A stretch of DNA of 64,000 bases. Origin: Myxococcales bacterium. GTDB taxonomy: Bacteria; Myxococcota_A; Polyangia; Haliangiales; Haliangiaceae. The notes below the pieces were generated by a model. That model was not told the DNA's origin and ran no database searches. It was given only the letters and a program-made list of their open reading frames with translations. This document shows, piece by piece, positions 57,081 to 64,000 of the stretch. The stretch is taken from positions 19,263-83,262 of the forward strand of contig JADJJK010000037.1 of the NCBI GenBank assembly GCA_016706545.1, given 5' to 3'. Positions within the stretch are counted from its first letter, which is position 1, and each line of letters starts with the position of its first letter. The position numbers and the translations under genes are program-made.

Positions 57081-57389
57081 ATCGTCCCAGACCACCAGCC
57101 ACCGCGGGCCCGTCATCGGGCCCGTCGTCGTTTTCGGGCCGACGATGCGACCCTGGAGCTGCCGAGTCCGGCCTGTGCAGCGCTGGCGGCCAGCGGCAAA
57201 AAGAGCAGTGCCGCTGCCACGTAAGCCTGCGCGGTGCTGTAGCATCTTGGCACATGAGCCGAGGTGGGTCGCTTTCCACGCCGCGCGCGCAGCACCGGGC
57301 GGACGTCTCGCACCGGCCGCACCGGCCTCACGCTCTGCGGGCTCGTGCGGTTCACCCGGGACCCAGGGGGTAGCGTGGGCGCGGAAGAC
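57081..57389. other. Intergenic region before the Ser/Thr kinase
   Basis: About 310 bases with the terminator at 57105-57135 at its left end. The rest holds no gene I can support. A minus-strand frame contains a signal-like hydrophobic stretch (AYVAAALLFLPLAASAAQAG) followed by an Arg-rich end, but it has no clear start or family. The kinase promoter should lie here. Confidence 0.5.
57105..57135 (+). terminator. Rho-independent terminator
   Basis: CGGGCCCG-TCAT-CGGGCCCG forms an eight-pair stem 25 bases after the barrel-protein stop, followed by TCGTCGTTTTC. The short T-run supports termination. Confidence 0.65.
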
Positions 57390-59039
57390 ATGACCTCCCC
57401 CTGCCCGGGGTGTGGCGAGCCAGTGTTGGACATCGATGTGCGCTGCAAGTCCTGCGGTGTGGCGCTTGGCTCCACCGGGGCTCGGCGGCTCATCGGCAAG
57501 GTCGTGCTGGGGCAGTACGAGCTGGTGGAGATCTTGGGGCAGGGCGGGATGAGCGTGGTCTACAAGGGCCGGCACAAGATCACCGAGCAGCCGGTGGCGC
57601 TCAAGATCTTGCCGCCGGAGCTGGCCGCCCACTCCCAGGTCAAGTCGCGCTTTCTCGAGGAAGCGCGCGCCCTCGCGCAGCTCGATCATCCCAACATCGT
57701 CCACCTCTACAATTTCGGAGAAGAGAACGGATCGTTTGTCCTGGCGATGCAGTTCGTCGGCGGAAAGACCTGGGAGCGGTTGATCTTCGAGAATCAGCGC
57801 TTGTCCTGGCAGATCACCACGCGCATCGCCGTGGATGTCCTGCGCGCGCTCGAGTACGCGCACAGCCGCGGCATCGTGCATCGGGACATGAAGTCTTCCA
57901 ACGTGCTGATCCGCGCCACGGATGGCTCCGCCACCGTGATGGATTTCGGCATCGCCAAGATGACGACCTCAAGCCGCCTGACCGCGACCGGCCAGACGAT
58001 GGGGACGGTCCGCTACATGTCGCCGGAGCAGGTGCGCGGGCAAGAGGTGGACATCTCGACCGACCTCTACTCGCTGGGCGCGACCATGTACGAGTCGTTG
58101 ACGGGGGAGACGCCATTTGATGGCTCGACCCACTTCGACATCATGACCAAGCACCTCACGGATACACCTCGCCGGCCTAGCGACCGGGCCGGTGAGCTAC
58201 CGCCGGAGCTCGAGGACGCCGTGCTCCGTTGCCTGGCCAAGGTGCCGGGGGATCGCTTCAACTCGGCACGCGAGCTGCGCAAGCTGCTGGAGCGGGTGCT
58301 GCGCGAGCAAGACGCGGGCCTCGTGGAGACCCAGAAGGTGAGCCGCGACCTGCTACTGGATGTGGTGACGCGCCGGCCCGATGAGCCCAGCGCAGGGGCG
58401 GCCACGGGCGCCCTCGGCGCGTCGCCGTCGTCGCGGTCGGTGCGCCTCGCCAGCGAGGAGCTGCCGGTGGTCCGACACGCGACCGCGCTGGCGCCGGAGC
58501 GCCACGGTCGGCGTCGATGGCGATGGCTCGCGCTGGTCGCGATGGCGGTCGCGGGCGCCGGGGTGGCCACGGTGGTGCTGTTGCGCAGCCGCGGGCCGCG
58601 AGCCAAGGCGCCACCGTGGGAGCCAAGGCTCGGGGAGCTGGCGCAGCAGGCGGCGTTCCCCGAGCTTGGGCTCGACTCCGTGCGGACGCCCGCGTCGGTC
58701 TCGCCGCGGGCGGTCGCGGATGCGTACCAGGACGCGCGTGAGGCCTTCGGAGCGTATCTGAAAGAAAAGCACTTGCCCCCAGCGCCCGCCGCGGTGCGCT
58801 CCATCGTGGTGGTTCCGCGACAGGTGCTATGCATGCCCAGCGCCTACCAGGGGGTGACGGTGCCCCAGAGCTGCGAGACCGTGGTGGAGACCTTTCGCGC
58901 GGTGGACAAGATCTTGGTCGTCGTCGATGACCCGGCCAAGCTCGAGGACGCGATGCGGCTTGGCGTTGCGGAGGCCTCCTGCGCGATGGCCGACGACGCG
59001 CGCTTGTGCGAGGCTGCGTCTCTGTTCCATGCGCTGTAG
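57390..59039 (+). CDS. Membrane Ser/Thr protein kinase with N-terminal zinc ribbon
   Basis: 549 residues from ATG 57390; GTG 57375 is possible. A two-Cys-pair ribbon CPGCGEP/CKSCGV covers residues 4-24. The Hanks-type kinase domain spans about 38-300, with the Gly loop GQGGMSVVYKG, VALKILPP lysine, HRDMKSSN catalytic loop, DFGIAKM and the MSPEQVRG segment. One membrane helix near 378-397 (WLALVAMAVAGAGVATVVLL) is followed by a periplasmic domain of about 150 residues with three cysteines. All catalytic residues are present. It could phosphorylate FHA partners such as the regulator at 45063; this pairing is speculative. Confidence 0.93.
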   Translation: MTSPCPGCGEPVLDIDVRCKSCGVALGSTGARRLIGKVVLGQYELVEILGQGGMSVVYKGRHKITEQPVALKILPPELAAHSQVKSRFLEEARALAQLDHPNIVHLYNFGEENGSFVLAMQFVGGKTWERLIFENQRLSWQITTRIAVDVLRALEYAHSRGIVHRDMKSSNVLIRATDGSATVMDFGIAKMTTSSRLTATGQTMGTVRYMSPEQVRGQEVDISTDLYSLGATMYESLTGETPFDGSTHFDIMTKHLTDTPRRPSDRAGELPPELEDAVLRCLAKVPGDRFNSARELRKLLERVLREQDAGLVETQKVSRDLLLDVVTRRPDEPSAGAATGALGASPSSRSVRLASEELPVVRHATALAPERHGRRRWRWLALVAMAVAGAGVATVVLLRSRGPRAKAPPWEPRLGELAQQAAFPELGLDSVRTPASVSPRAVADAYQDAREAFGAYLKEKHLPPAPAAVRSIVVVPRQVLCMPSAYQGVTVPQSCETVVETFRAVDKILVVVDDPAKLEDAMRLGVAEASCAMADDARLCEAASLFHAL

Positions 59040-59311
59040 TCCACGTCTCCCAGGCTCGTCGAGTTCGGCCTTTGGCCGAAATCTCTATCAAGCGCCTCGG
59101 GTAGGGGCTCGTACGTGGATGCGTACCAATAGTTCCGACGAGATGGCGGGCCGAGCTTCCTCTATGCTGTCTTGGATGGTCTCTGGGTTACAGGGTGCAT
59201 GGGGCGAGTTTTCGCCAGCACCTGGTTATGTGCGCCACGCCGGCCGTATTCCACGGGCGGGCGCGTTGACATCGCGTTTGCTGGGTCTGGATAATCCCAC
59301 AGGGAGGGAGC
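59040..59311. other. Intergenic region without recognised features
   Basis: About 270 bases after the kinase gene. There are no hairpin terminators or conserved frames. The ribosome site of the next gene is GGGAGG just before ATG 59312. Confidence 0.5.
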
Positions 59312-60775
59312 ATGTCCCGCACCGTCATCACCGCCGTAGTCGCGGTCGTTATTGTTGTACTCACCGGTCTTGCGTACGCGCTGATCTCCTCGAGCATCGA
59401 GGACAAGACTCAGCGCGACAGCCAGTCGCGCGTGCTCCGTGCCCGTCAGATGCTGGAGCAGACGATCCAGCTCGACGTGGTGTCCACGTTGTCCAAGGCC
59501 GAGCGCCTGGCGGCGGACGAGGCCTTCGTGCGCGCGCTGCGCCTTGATGGAGCGGAGCGCGCCAACCAAGCCAAGCTCGCGTTCGAGCGGTTCTCCGCCA
59601 AGGAGACCCGCGACCGCACCGCGGACATCATCGCGCTGGTCGACGAGGGCGGCAACGTGATCGCGATGAGCGACGTCGCCACCGTGGTGGCCCGCCTCTG
59701 GAAGAACGACAAGGGCGAGCTCATCTGGCCCTCGGTGGCGCTGGCGCTGCAGCAGCGCATCATCATCAGCGATGTCTGGGACTACCAGGACAAGGGGATG
59801 ATGCGCGTCGGGGTGGCCTCCGTCGTCGATCCCGAGGCGCCGGACGCCAAGCCGGTGGGCGCGGTGGTGGTGGCGTACTCGCAGACCGCGCGTGAGGCGC
59901 AGCGCCAGGCCTCCATGTTCGGCGCCCAGGTCGCGTACTACAATGACTCGCGGGTGTTCGCGACCAGCTTCCAGCGCTCCGCGTCCGAGGAGGACACCGC
60001 CAAGCGCTCCGCGATCTCGGCGCAGATGAAGAGCGTGGGCGCGGTGGCCGGCAAGCCAGCGCGGATCGCTATCGACGGCACCGACTACGTGGTGGCCACC
60101 GCGAAGATCCAGATCGCGGCGTCGCGATCGCTGCCCGCGGAGCTGGAGAACGCCAAGTTCTCAGCGGCGGTGATCGCGCCGATGACCGACGCTGGGGGGA
60201 TGAGCGACATCAAGAAGTACATCGTGTTCGTCGGCCTCGGCTCGCTGGCCATCGCGATGCTCGGCCTCTACCTGATGCACCGACGCCTGATCGCCCAGGT
60301 CGATCAGCTCGAGCTTGGCGTCACCGACATCATCAACGGCAACGTGGATCGCACGTTTCGCCCCGTCGGCCTGGAGCTGGACGGCCTGGCCAACGGCCTC
60401 AACGTGATGCTGTCGCGGCTGCTCGGCCGCCCGGAGCCTGGCGAGGAGGAGCTGGACGACGACGGCAACCCGATCGTGCAGGGCCGCGTGGAGTTCGAGG
60501 ACGCGGACACCGCCAAGAGCGGCGCCGCCGATCCCGAGCTCGCCGCGCTGGCCCAGGAGCCGGAGCCTGACTACTATAAGCGGCTATATACCGAGTACCT
60601 GGCGGCTCGTCGCGGCATCAATCAGCCCGACGAGGTGTCGTTCGAGACCTTCATCACCAAGCTCAAGGTCAACGAGGGCAAGCTGCGGGCGCAGTACCAG
60701 TGCAAGGTGGTGCGCTTTCGGGTGGTCACCAAGGACGGCAAGGTCACGCTCAAGCCGGTGCCGATCATTGCGTAG
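59312..60775 (+). CDS. Cache-like membrane sensor with HAMP-like region and MXAN_5187-type C-terminal domain
   Basis: 487 residues, ATG 59312 with GGGAGG upstream. Membrane helix 1 (residues 5-27) and helix 2 (307-328) enclose a double-cache-like periplasmic domain (SSIEDKTQRDSQSRVLRARQ; IIALVDEGGNVIAMSDVATV; VWDYQDKGMMRVGVASVVDP). A HAMP-like segment follows, then an acidic linker. The last 75 residues (DYYKRLYTEYLAARRGINQP, VVRFRVVTKDGKVTLKPVPI) match the C-terminal domain known from MXAN_5187-type proteins in myxobacteria. No kinase or cyclase domain is present. Probably a sensory protein working through partners. First gene of a run with namZ, nadD and the DUF2520 gene. Confidence 0.75.
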   Translation: MSRTVITAVVAVVIVVLTGLAYALISSSIEDKTQRDSQSRVLRARQMLEQTIQLDVVSTLSKAERLAADEAFVRALRLDGAERANQAKLAFERFSAKETRDRTADIIALVDEGGNVIAMSDVATVVARLWKNDKGELIWPSVALALQQRIIISDVWDYQDKGMMRVGVASVVDPEAPDAKPVGAVVVAYSQTAREAQRQASMFGAQVAYYNDSRVFATSFQRSASEEDTAKRSAISAQMKSVGAVAGKPARIAIDGTDYVVATAKIQIAASRSLPAELENAKFSAAVIAPMTDAGGMSDIKKYIVFVGLGSLAIAMLGLYLMHRRLIAQVDQLELGVTDIINGNVDRTFRPVGLELDGLANGLNVMLSRLLGRPEPGEEELDDDGNPIVQGRVEFEDADTAKSGAADPELAALAQEPEPDYYKRLYTEYLAARRGINQPDEVSFETFITKLKVNEGKLRAQYQCKVVRFRVVTKDGKVTLKPVPIIA

Positions 60776-60790
60776 CGAGGCGGGCGCGAG

Positions 60791-61951
60791 ATGATCGTCG
60801 AGACCGGACTGGCGCGGCTGGCGGCGGACGCCAGCGCTCTGCGCGGGCGCCGGGTGGGGCTCCTCGTCAACCCCACCGCGGTGGACGCGGAGCTCCGTCA
60901 CGCCATCACCTTGCTCGGTGCGCAGGTGAAGGTGACCGCGCTGTTTGGGCCCGAGCACGGGCTGGCCGGGGCGGCGCAGGACATGATCTCCGTGGAAGAC
61001 GGCGCCGGTCCGGTCCCGGTGTTCAGCTTGTACGGCTCGACCGCGGCATCGCTGACGCCGAGCGCCGAGATGCTGGATCACGTCGATGTCCTGGTGTTCG
61101 ACATCCAGGATGTCGGCAGCCGCTACTACACGTTCGTCTGGACCATGGTGCTGGCGATGCGGGCCGCGGCCGCCGCCGGCAAGGCCTTCGTCGTGCTCGA
61201 CCGACCAAACCCCATCGGCGGCGCGCTGATCGAAGGCGGCGCGATCTCGCCCGGGTACGAGTCGTTCGTCGGGCTCTTGTCGGTGGCCAACCGGCACGGG
61301 CTCACCGCCGGAGAGATCGCCCGCTGGCGCCAGCGCGAGGAGCGGCTCGACCTGGACCTGACCGTGGTGCAGATGGGCGGCTATCGCCGGGACATGACCT
61401 TCGCGGACACGGGGCTGCCCTGGGTGCAGCCTTCGCCCAACATGCCCACCGTGGACACCGCGCTGGTCTACCCCGGGATGTGCCTGGTGGAGGGGACGGA
61501 GCTCTCCGAGGGGCGCGGTACCACTCGCCCCTTCGAGCTGGCGGGGGCGCCGTGGCTCGACCCGGCCAGGCTGGCGGCCACCCTCACGGCGTTCTCGCTG
61601 CCAGGGTGTCGCTTCCGCGAAGCGAGCTACCTGCCGACCTTCCACAAGCACGCCCACACCGCCACCCACGGCGTCCAGATCCACGTCACCGATGAGCGGG
61701 CGTTTCGTCCGTATCGCACCGGCGTCGCCTTCCTCAAGGCCTGCCGAGATCAGGCGCCCGAACGCTTCGCCTGGCGCACCCGCGCGTACGAGTTCGTCGA
61801 CCAGATCCCGGCGATCGATCTGCTCTGCGGCTCGTCGGCGGTTCGCCGCGGCATCGACGCTGGCGCCACGCTGGCGGAGCTGGTGGCGACGTGGGCGGAC
61901 GACGAGGCCTCGTATGCGCAGTGGCGGCGCGACCTGCTCTTGTACGCCTAG
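60791..61951 (+). CDS. namZ: Exo-beta-N-acetylmuramidase NamZ (DUF1343 family)
   Basis: 386 residues from ATG 60791. Family motifs run the whole length: GRRVGLLVNPTAVD, FGPEHGLAG, FDIQDVGSRYYTFVWTM, LDRPNPIGG, WVQPSPNMPT, YPGMCLVEGTELSEGRGTT, PFELAGAPW and the end segment IDLLCGSSAVR. NamZ releases terminal MurNAc from peptidoglycan chains and serves cell-wall recycling. Many members carry a signal peptide or lipobox; this one does not, so cytosolic action on imported fragments, or another export route, is possible. Fifteen bases after the sensor gene. Confidence 0.88.
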   Translation: MIVETGLARLAADASALRGRRVGLLVNPTAVDAELRHAITLLGAQVKVTALFGPEHGLAGAAQDMISVEDGAGPVPVFSLYGSTAASLTPSAEMLDHVDVLVFDIQDVGSRYYTFVWTMVLAMRAAAAAGKAFVVLDRPNPIGGALIEGGAISPGYESFVGLLSVANRHGLTAGEIARWRQREERLDLDLTVVQMGGYRRDMTFADTGLPWVQPSPNMPTVDTALVYPGMCLVEGTELSEGRGTTRPFELAGAPWLDPARLAATLTAFSLPGCRFREASYLPTFHKHAHTATHGVQIHVTDERAFRPYRTGVAFLKACRDQAPERFAWRTRAYEFVDQIPAIDLLCGSSAVRRGIDAGATLAELVATWADDEASYAQWRRDLLLYA

Positions 61952-61969
61952 CTCGCTCCTCCTCTTTCC

Positions 61970-62539
61970 ATGGCAACCATCGGTCTCTTTGGCGGGAGCT
62001 TCAACCCGCCGCACGTGGCGCACCAGCTCCTGGCGCTCTATGTCCTGGAGAGCCAGGACGTGGACGAGCTGTGGCTGCTGCCGACCTACCGTCACGCTTT
62101 CGGCAAGGACCTGGCCCCGTTCGAAGACCGGCTGGCGATGTGCGAGCTGGCGATGGCGCCGCTTGGCCCGCGCGCCCAGGTCAGCGCCATGGAGCGCGAG
62201 CTGGCGATGCGCCCGGGCTTCGTGGCGAGCCGCACGCTGCACCTGCTGGAGGCGCTCATGGAGCGGCACCCCGAGCATCACTTCCGGTTGGTGATCGGCA
62301 CCGACATCCTGGCCGAGGCCGACAAGTGGTACCGCTGGGACGAGGTGGTGCGGCTGGCGCCTCCCTTGGTGATCGGGCGCGAGGGTCACTTGCCGCCGGG
62401 GGCCACCGCGACCGAGCTGGCGATGCCCGAGGTGTCTTCGACAGAGGTGCGGCGTCGGCTGGCGTGCCAAGAACCGGTCGGCAACCTTTTGCCCCGCCAG
62501 GTCGTGCGGTATATCGACGAGCGAGGGTTGTATCGATGA
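61970..62539 (+). CDS. nadD: Nicotinate-nucleotide adenylyltransferase NadD
   Basis: 189 residues from ATG 61970. The nucleotidyltransferase HxGH-type site is GLFGGSFNPPHVAH at residues 5-18, followed by LPTYRHAFGKDL. The later GTDILAEADKWYRWDEV and SSTEVRRRL (the ISSTxIR motif) complete the active site. It joins nicotinate mononucleotide and ATP in NAD synthesis. Length is normal. Its stop overlaps the DUF2520 gene start by ATGA, so translation is coupled. Confidence 0.95.
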   Translation: MATIGLFGGSFNPPHVAHQLLALYVLESQDVDELWLLPTYRHAFGKDLAPFEDRLAMCELAMAPLGPRAQVSAMERELAMRPGFVASRTLHLLEALMERHPEHHFRLVIGTDILAEADKWYRWDEVVRLAPPLVIGREGHLPPGATATELAMPEVSSTEVRRRLACQEPVGNLLPRQVVRYIDERGLYR

Positions 62540-63417
62540 GTAAGCGCTCTCCCAATACGTTCGTGATCGGGGCCGGCCCCGTGGCCACCGCGCTGGCTGG
62601 ATCGTTGCGCCGCGCCGGGGTGCCCGTGCTGGGCCTGTGGGCTCGCCGGCCCGAGGCGGCGCGAGCCGCCGCCAGGACCGCCGGGGTCGCCGGGTTCTCC
62701 TCGGCGCCGCCCGACCTGATCCTCGAGGCTGACGTGGTCGTGGTCGCGGTCTCTGACAGCGCCATCGCCGAGGTGGCCGCGAAGGTCTGTGGCACCGGGC
62801 TCATCACGCGACGCCATGTGCTCTTGCACTGCTCGGGCGCGGTCGCCGCAGGCGAGGTGTTGGGCGGGGTCGCCGCACAGGTCGGCGGGGTGGGGACCTT
62901 GCATCCGCTGCGCGCGATCTCCGATCCGTCGCTGAACCTGCGCGGCACCGTGTTTGGCGTGGAGGGCGATCCGGTGGCGGTGGATCAGGCGCGCTACCTG
63001 GTGGAGCGGCTCGGCGGCGTGGCGCTCTCTCTCGAGCGCGAGCAGATGGCCGCGTACCACGCAGCCGCGGCGATGGCCTCGAACTTCGTGGTGACGCTCG
63101 TCGACGCCGCGGCGCGCGCGCTCGCCGCCACCGGCATGCCGATGGAGCAAGCGACCGCCGCCCTGGTGCCGCTGGCCCAGGGGGCGCTGACCAACGTGGC
63201 GGAGCAGGGGGCTGCGCAGGGGCTCACCGGGCCGATTCGTCGGGGCGACTTCACCACCGTACAGCGGCACCTGGAGGCGCTCAAGGTGCGTCCTGGTGCT
63301 CTGGAACTCTACCGCGCGCTGGGGCGCGCCACCGTCGAACTGGCGGCGTCGATCCCCGAGGTCGAGGGTGGTCCGCCCGCCGCCGCGCTGGAGGAGATTC
63401 GGCGCGCTTTGGGGTAG
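62536..63417 (+). CDS. Rossmann-fold DUF2520 dehydrogenase-like protein
   Basis: 293 residues from ATG 62536 (ATGA overlap with nadD). An NAD(P) site FVIGAGPVATALAGSLRRAG is at residues 8-27, followed by the strand DVVVVAVSDSAI. HPLRAISDPSLNLRGTVFGV lies in the middle. The helical C-terminal domain, from about 155, contains AYHAAAAMASNFVVTLVDAA, typical of DUF2520 and ketopantoate-reductase-like folds. Probably an NAD(P)-dependent cytosolic oxidoreductase. The substrate is unknown; linkage to NadD recurs in other genomes by my recollection. Confidence 0.85.
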   Translation: MSKRSPNTFVIGAGPVATALAGSLRRAGVPVLGLWARRPEAARAAARTAGVAGFSSAPPDLILEADVVVVAVSDSAIAEVAAKVCGTGLITRRHVLLHCSGAVAAGEVLGGVAAQVGGVGTLHPLRAISDPSLNLRGTVFGVEGDPVAVDQARYLVERLGGVALSLEREQMAAYHAAAAMASNFVVTLVDAAARALAATGMPMEQATAALVPLAQGALTNVAEQGAAQGLTGPIRRGDFTTVQRHLEALKVRPGALELYRALGRATVELAASIPEVEGGPPAAALEEIRRALG

Positions 63418-63496
63418 TCGGCGCGGCTTGGGCAGAGACTTCGCGCTACGATGGCGTCCCATCGTAGGTCCATTTCCAGCGCGGAGGTTTGCGGCA

Positions 63497-64000
63497 ATGC
63501 GTCGTTCCTGGATGTTGCTCTTTGTGGCCTCAGCCGTGACCTCGGCCGTCCTGCTTCTGACCTCGACGCCCGCGGCGGCTCAGCGTGGGCCAGAGAAGGT
63601 GTTCGCTGGCAAGATCATCACCAGCGACGAACCTTCCGTCACTGCCAAGAGCGCCAATGCGTACGTGGCGGCGATCCGGAAGGCGCAGAGCAAGACCTCG
63701 TTCGCCGAGGACAAGGCCACCGGTCAGTGGAAGATCCACTTCGCCGCCTTCCTCAAGGCGCCCTTGCCCGATCTGGAGATCGAGGTGAAGCTGTTCGAGA
63801 TCTCGGGGAAGAACCAGACGCTCTTGTCCTCGTTCGAGCAGTTCACCGACCAGCGGGGCCAGCTAACCATCATCTCGAAGCTGGTGCTGGACAAAAAGCA
63901 GGTGGGGGTCAACAAGGACCTGGTGATCATCATGGACTACCGAGGCAAGGTGCTGGCCACCGGGCGGTTCCGCATCGTGGGCGAGGGCGACAAGGCCACC
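63497..64000 (+). CDS. Secreted protein, paralogue of the gene at 16668 (3' end outside window)
   Basis: 168 codons are visible from ATG 63497, with GGAGG nine bases upstream. The signal peptide MLLFVASAVTSAVLLLTSTP ends near AAAQRG. The mature part starts VFAGKIITSDEPSVTAKSAN and includes AYVAAIRKAQS, WKIHFAAFLKAPLPDLEIEV and KVLATGRFRIVG. The order of strands and motifs mirrors the 162-residue protein at 16668-17156. It lacks a stop within the window. Family unknown, envelope location likely. Confidence 0.8.
   Translation, partial: MRRSWMLLFVASAVTSAVLLLTSTPAAAQRGPEKVFAGKIITSDEPSVTAKSANAYVAAIRKAQSKTSFAEDKATGQWKIHFAAFLKAPLPDLEIEVKLFEISGKNQTLLSSFEQFTDQRGQLTIISKLVLDKKQVGVNKDLVIIMDYRGKVLATGRFRIVGEGDKAT

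Overview
The window is chromosomal DNA from a very GC-rich Gram-negative bacterium, most likely a member of the Myxococcota (myxobacterial lineage). The evidence is a myxobacterial-style carotenoid operon, a zinc-ribbon Ser/Thr kinase, an FHA-domain sigma-54 activator, an MXAN_5187-type C-terminal domain, many lipoproteins, HzsA-related cytochromes and a Cys/Gly-repeat secreted protein. Only one RNA gene is present, an initiator tRNA-Met at 38271-38344. No rRNA, CRISPR array or prophage structural genes were seen.

Layout. 0.25-7.8 kb (minus): a six-gene, translationally coupled carotenoid operon, crtY-crtE-crtI-crtB-membrane protein-glycosyltransferase/methyltransferase. 7.9-11.2 kb: a TatT-like lipoprotein and a TonB-dependent receptor. 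11.5-13.4 kb: a BlaI/M56 repressor-antirepressor pair with its operator. 13.4-23.7 kb: transketolase plus many frameshifted genes (DsbA-like, Gly/Arg-rich, Cys-rich, phospholipase D-like, TetR, GST) and an intact lipase. 23.8-36.3 kb: the accessory region. It holds a broken DUF262-HEPN gene and a visibly more AT-rich island at about 24.7-30.8 kb. The island carries a dNMP-kinase-like gene, a deoxyribosyltransferase-like/HigB/HigA-ImmA operon, and an operon of a thymidylate-synthase homologue, a uracil-DNA-glycosylase-like protein and an alpha-glutamyl/putrescinyl-thymine pyrophosphorylase clade 3 homologue. Next comes a decayed array of short repeats and duplicated genes, interrupted by a three-gene DDE transposon. 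36.4-46.5 kb: assorted metabolic and envelope genes (CrtA-like and YndJ-like proteins, HAD, MFS, QueD, EEP nuclease) and the FHA sigma-54 activator. 46.6-64 kb: envelope and signalling genes, including two large HzsA-related cytochrome lipoproteins around a HEAT-repeat protein, a Ser/Thr kinase, a cache-like sensor, NamZ, NadD and a DUF2520 dehydrogenase.

The most interesting candidate is the 24.7-30.8 kb island. It combines a nucleotide-pool hydroxymethylase/methylase candidate, a nucleotide kinase, a deoxyribosyltransferase-like enzyme, a base-flipping-fold protein and a member of a family linked to thymine hypermodification. It is next to the remains of a DUF262 protein, the family of type IV enzymes that cut modified DNA. 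I infer a DNA base modification system or its toxin/defence derivative; no member is proved by sequence alone.

Caution on quality: at least eleven genes need one or more small indels to restore a family-typical protein. Several of these are at G/C homopolymers or GC dinucleotide runs. This may be consensus error rather than biology, so such genes are given as full spans with the break described.
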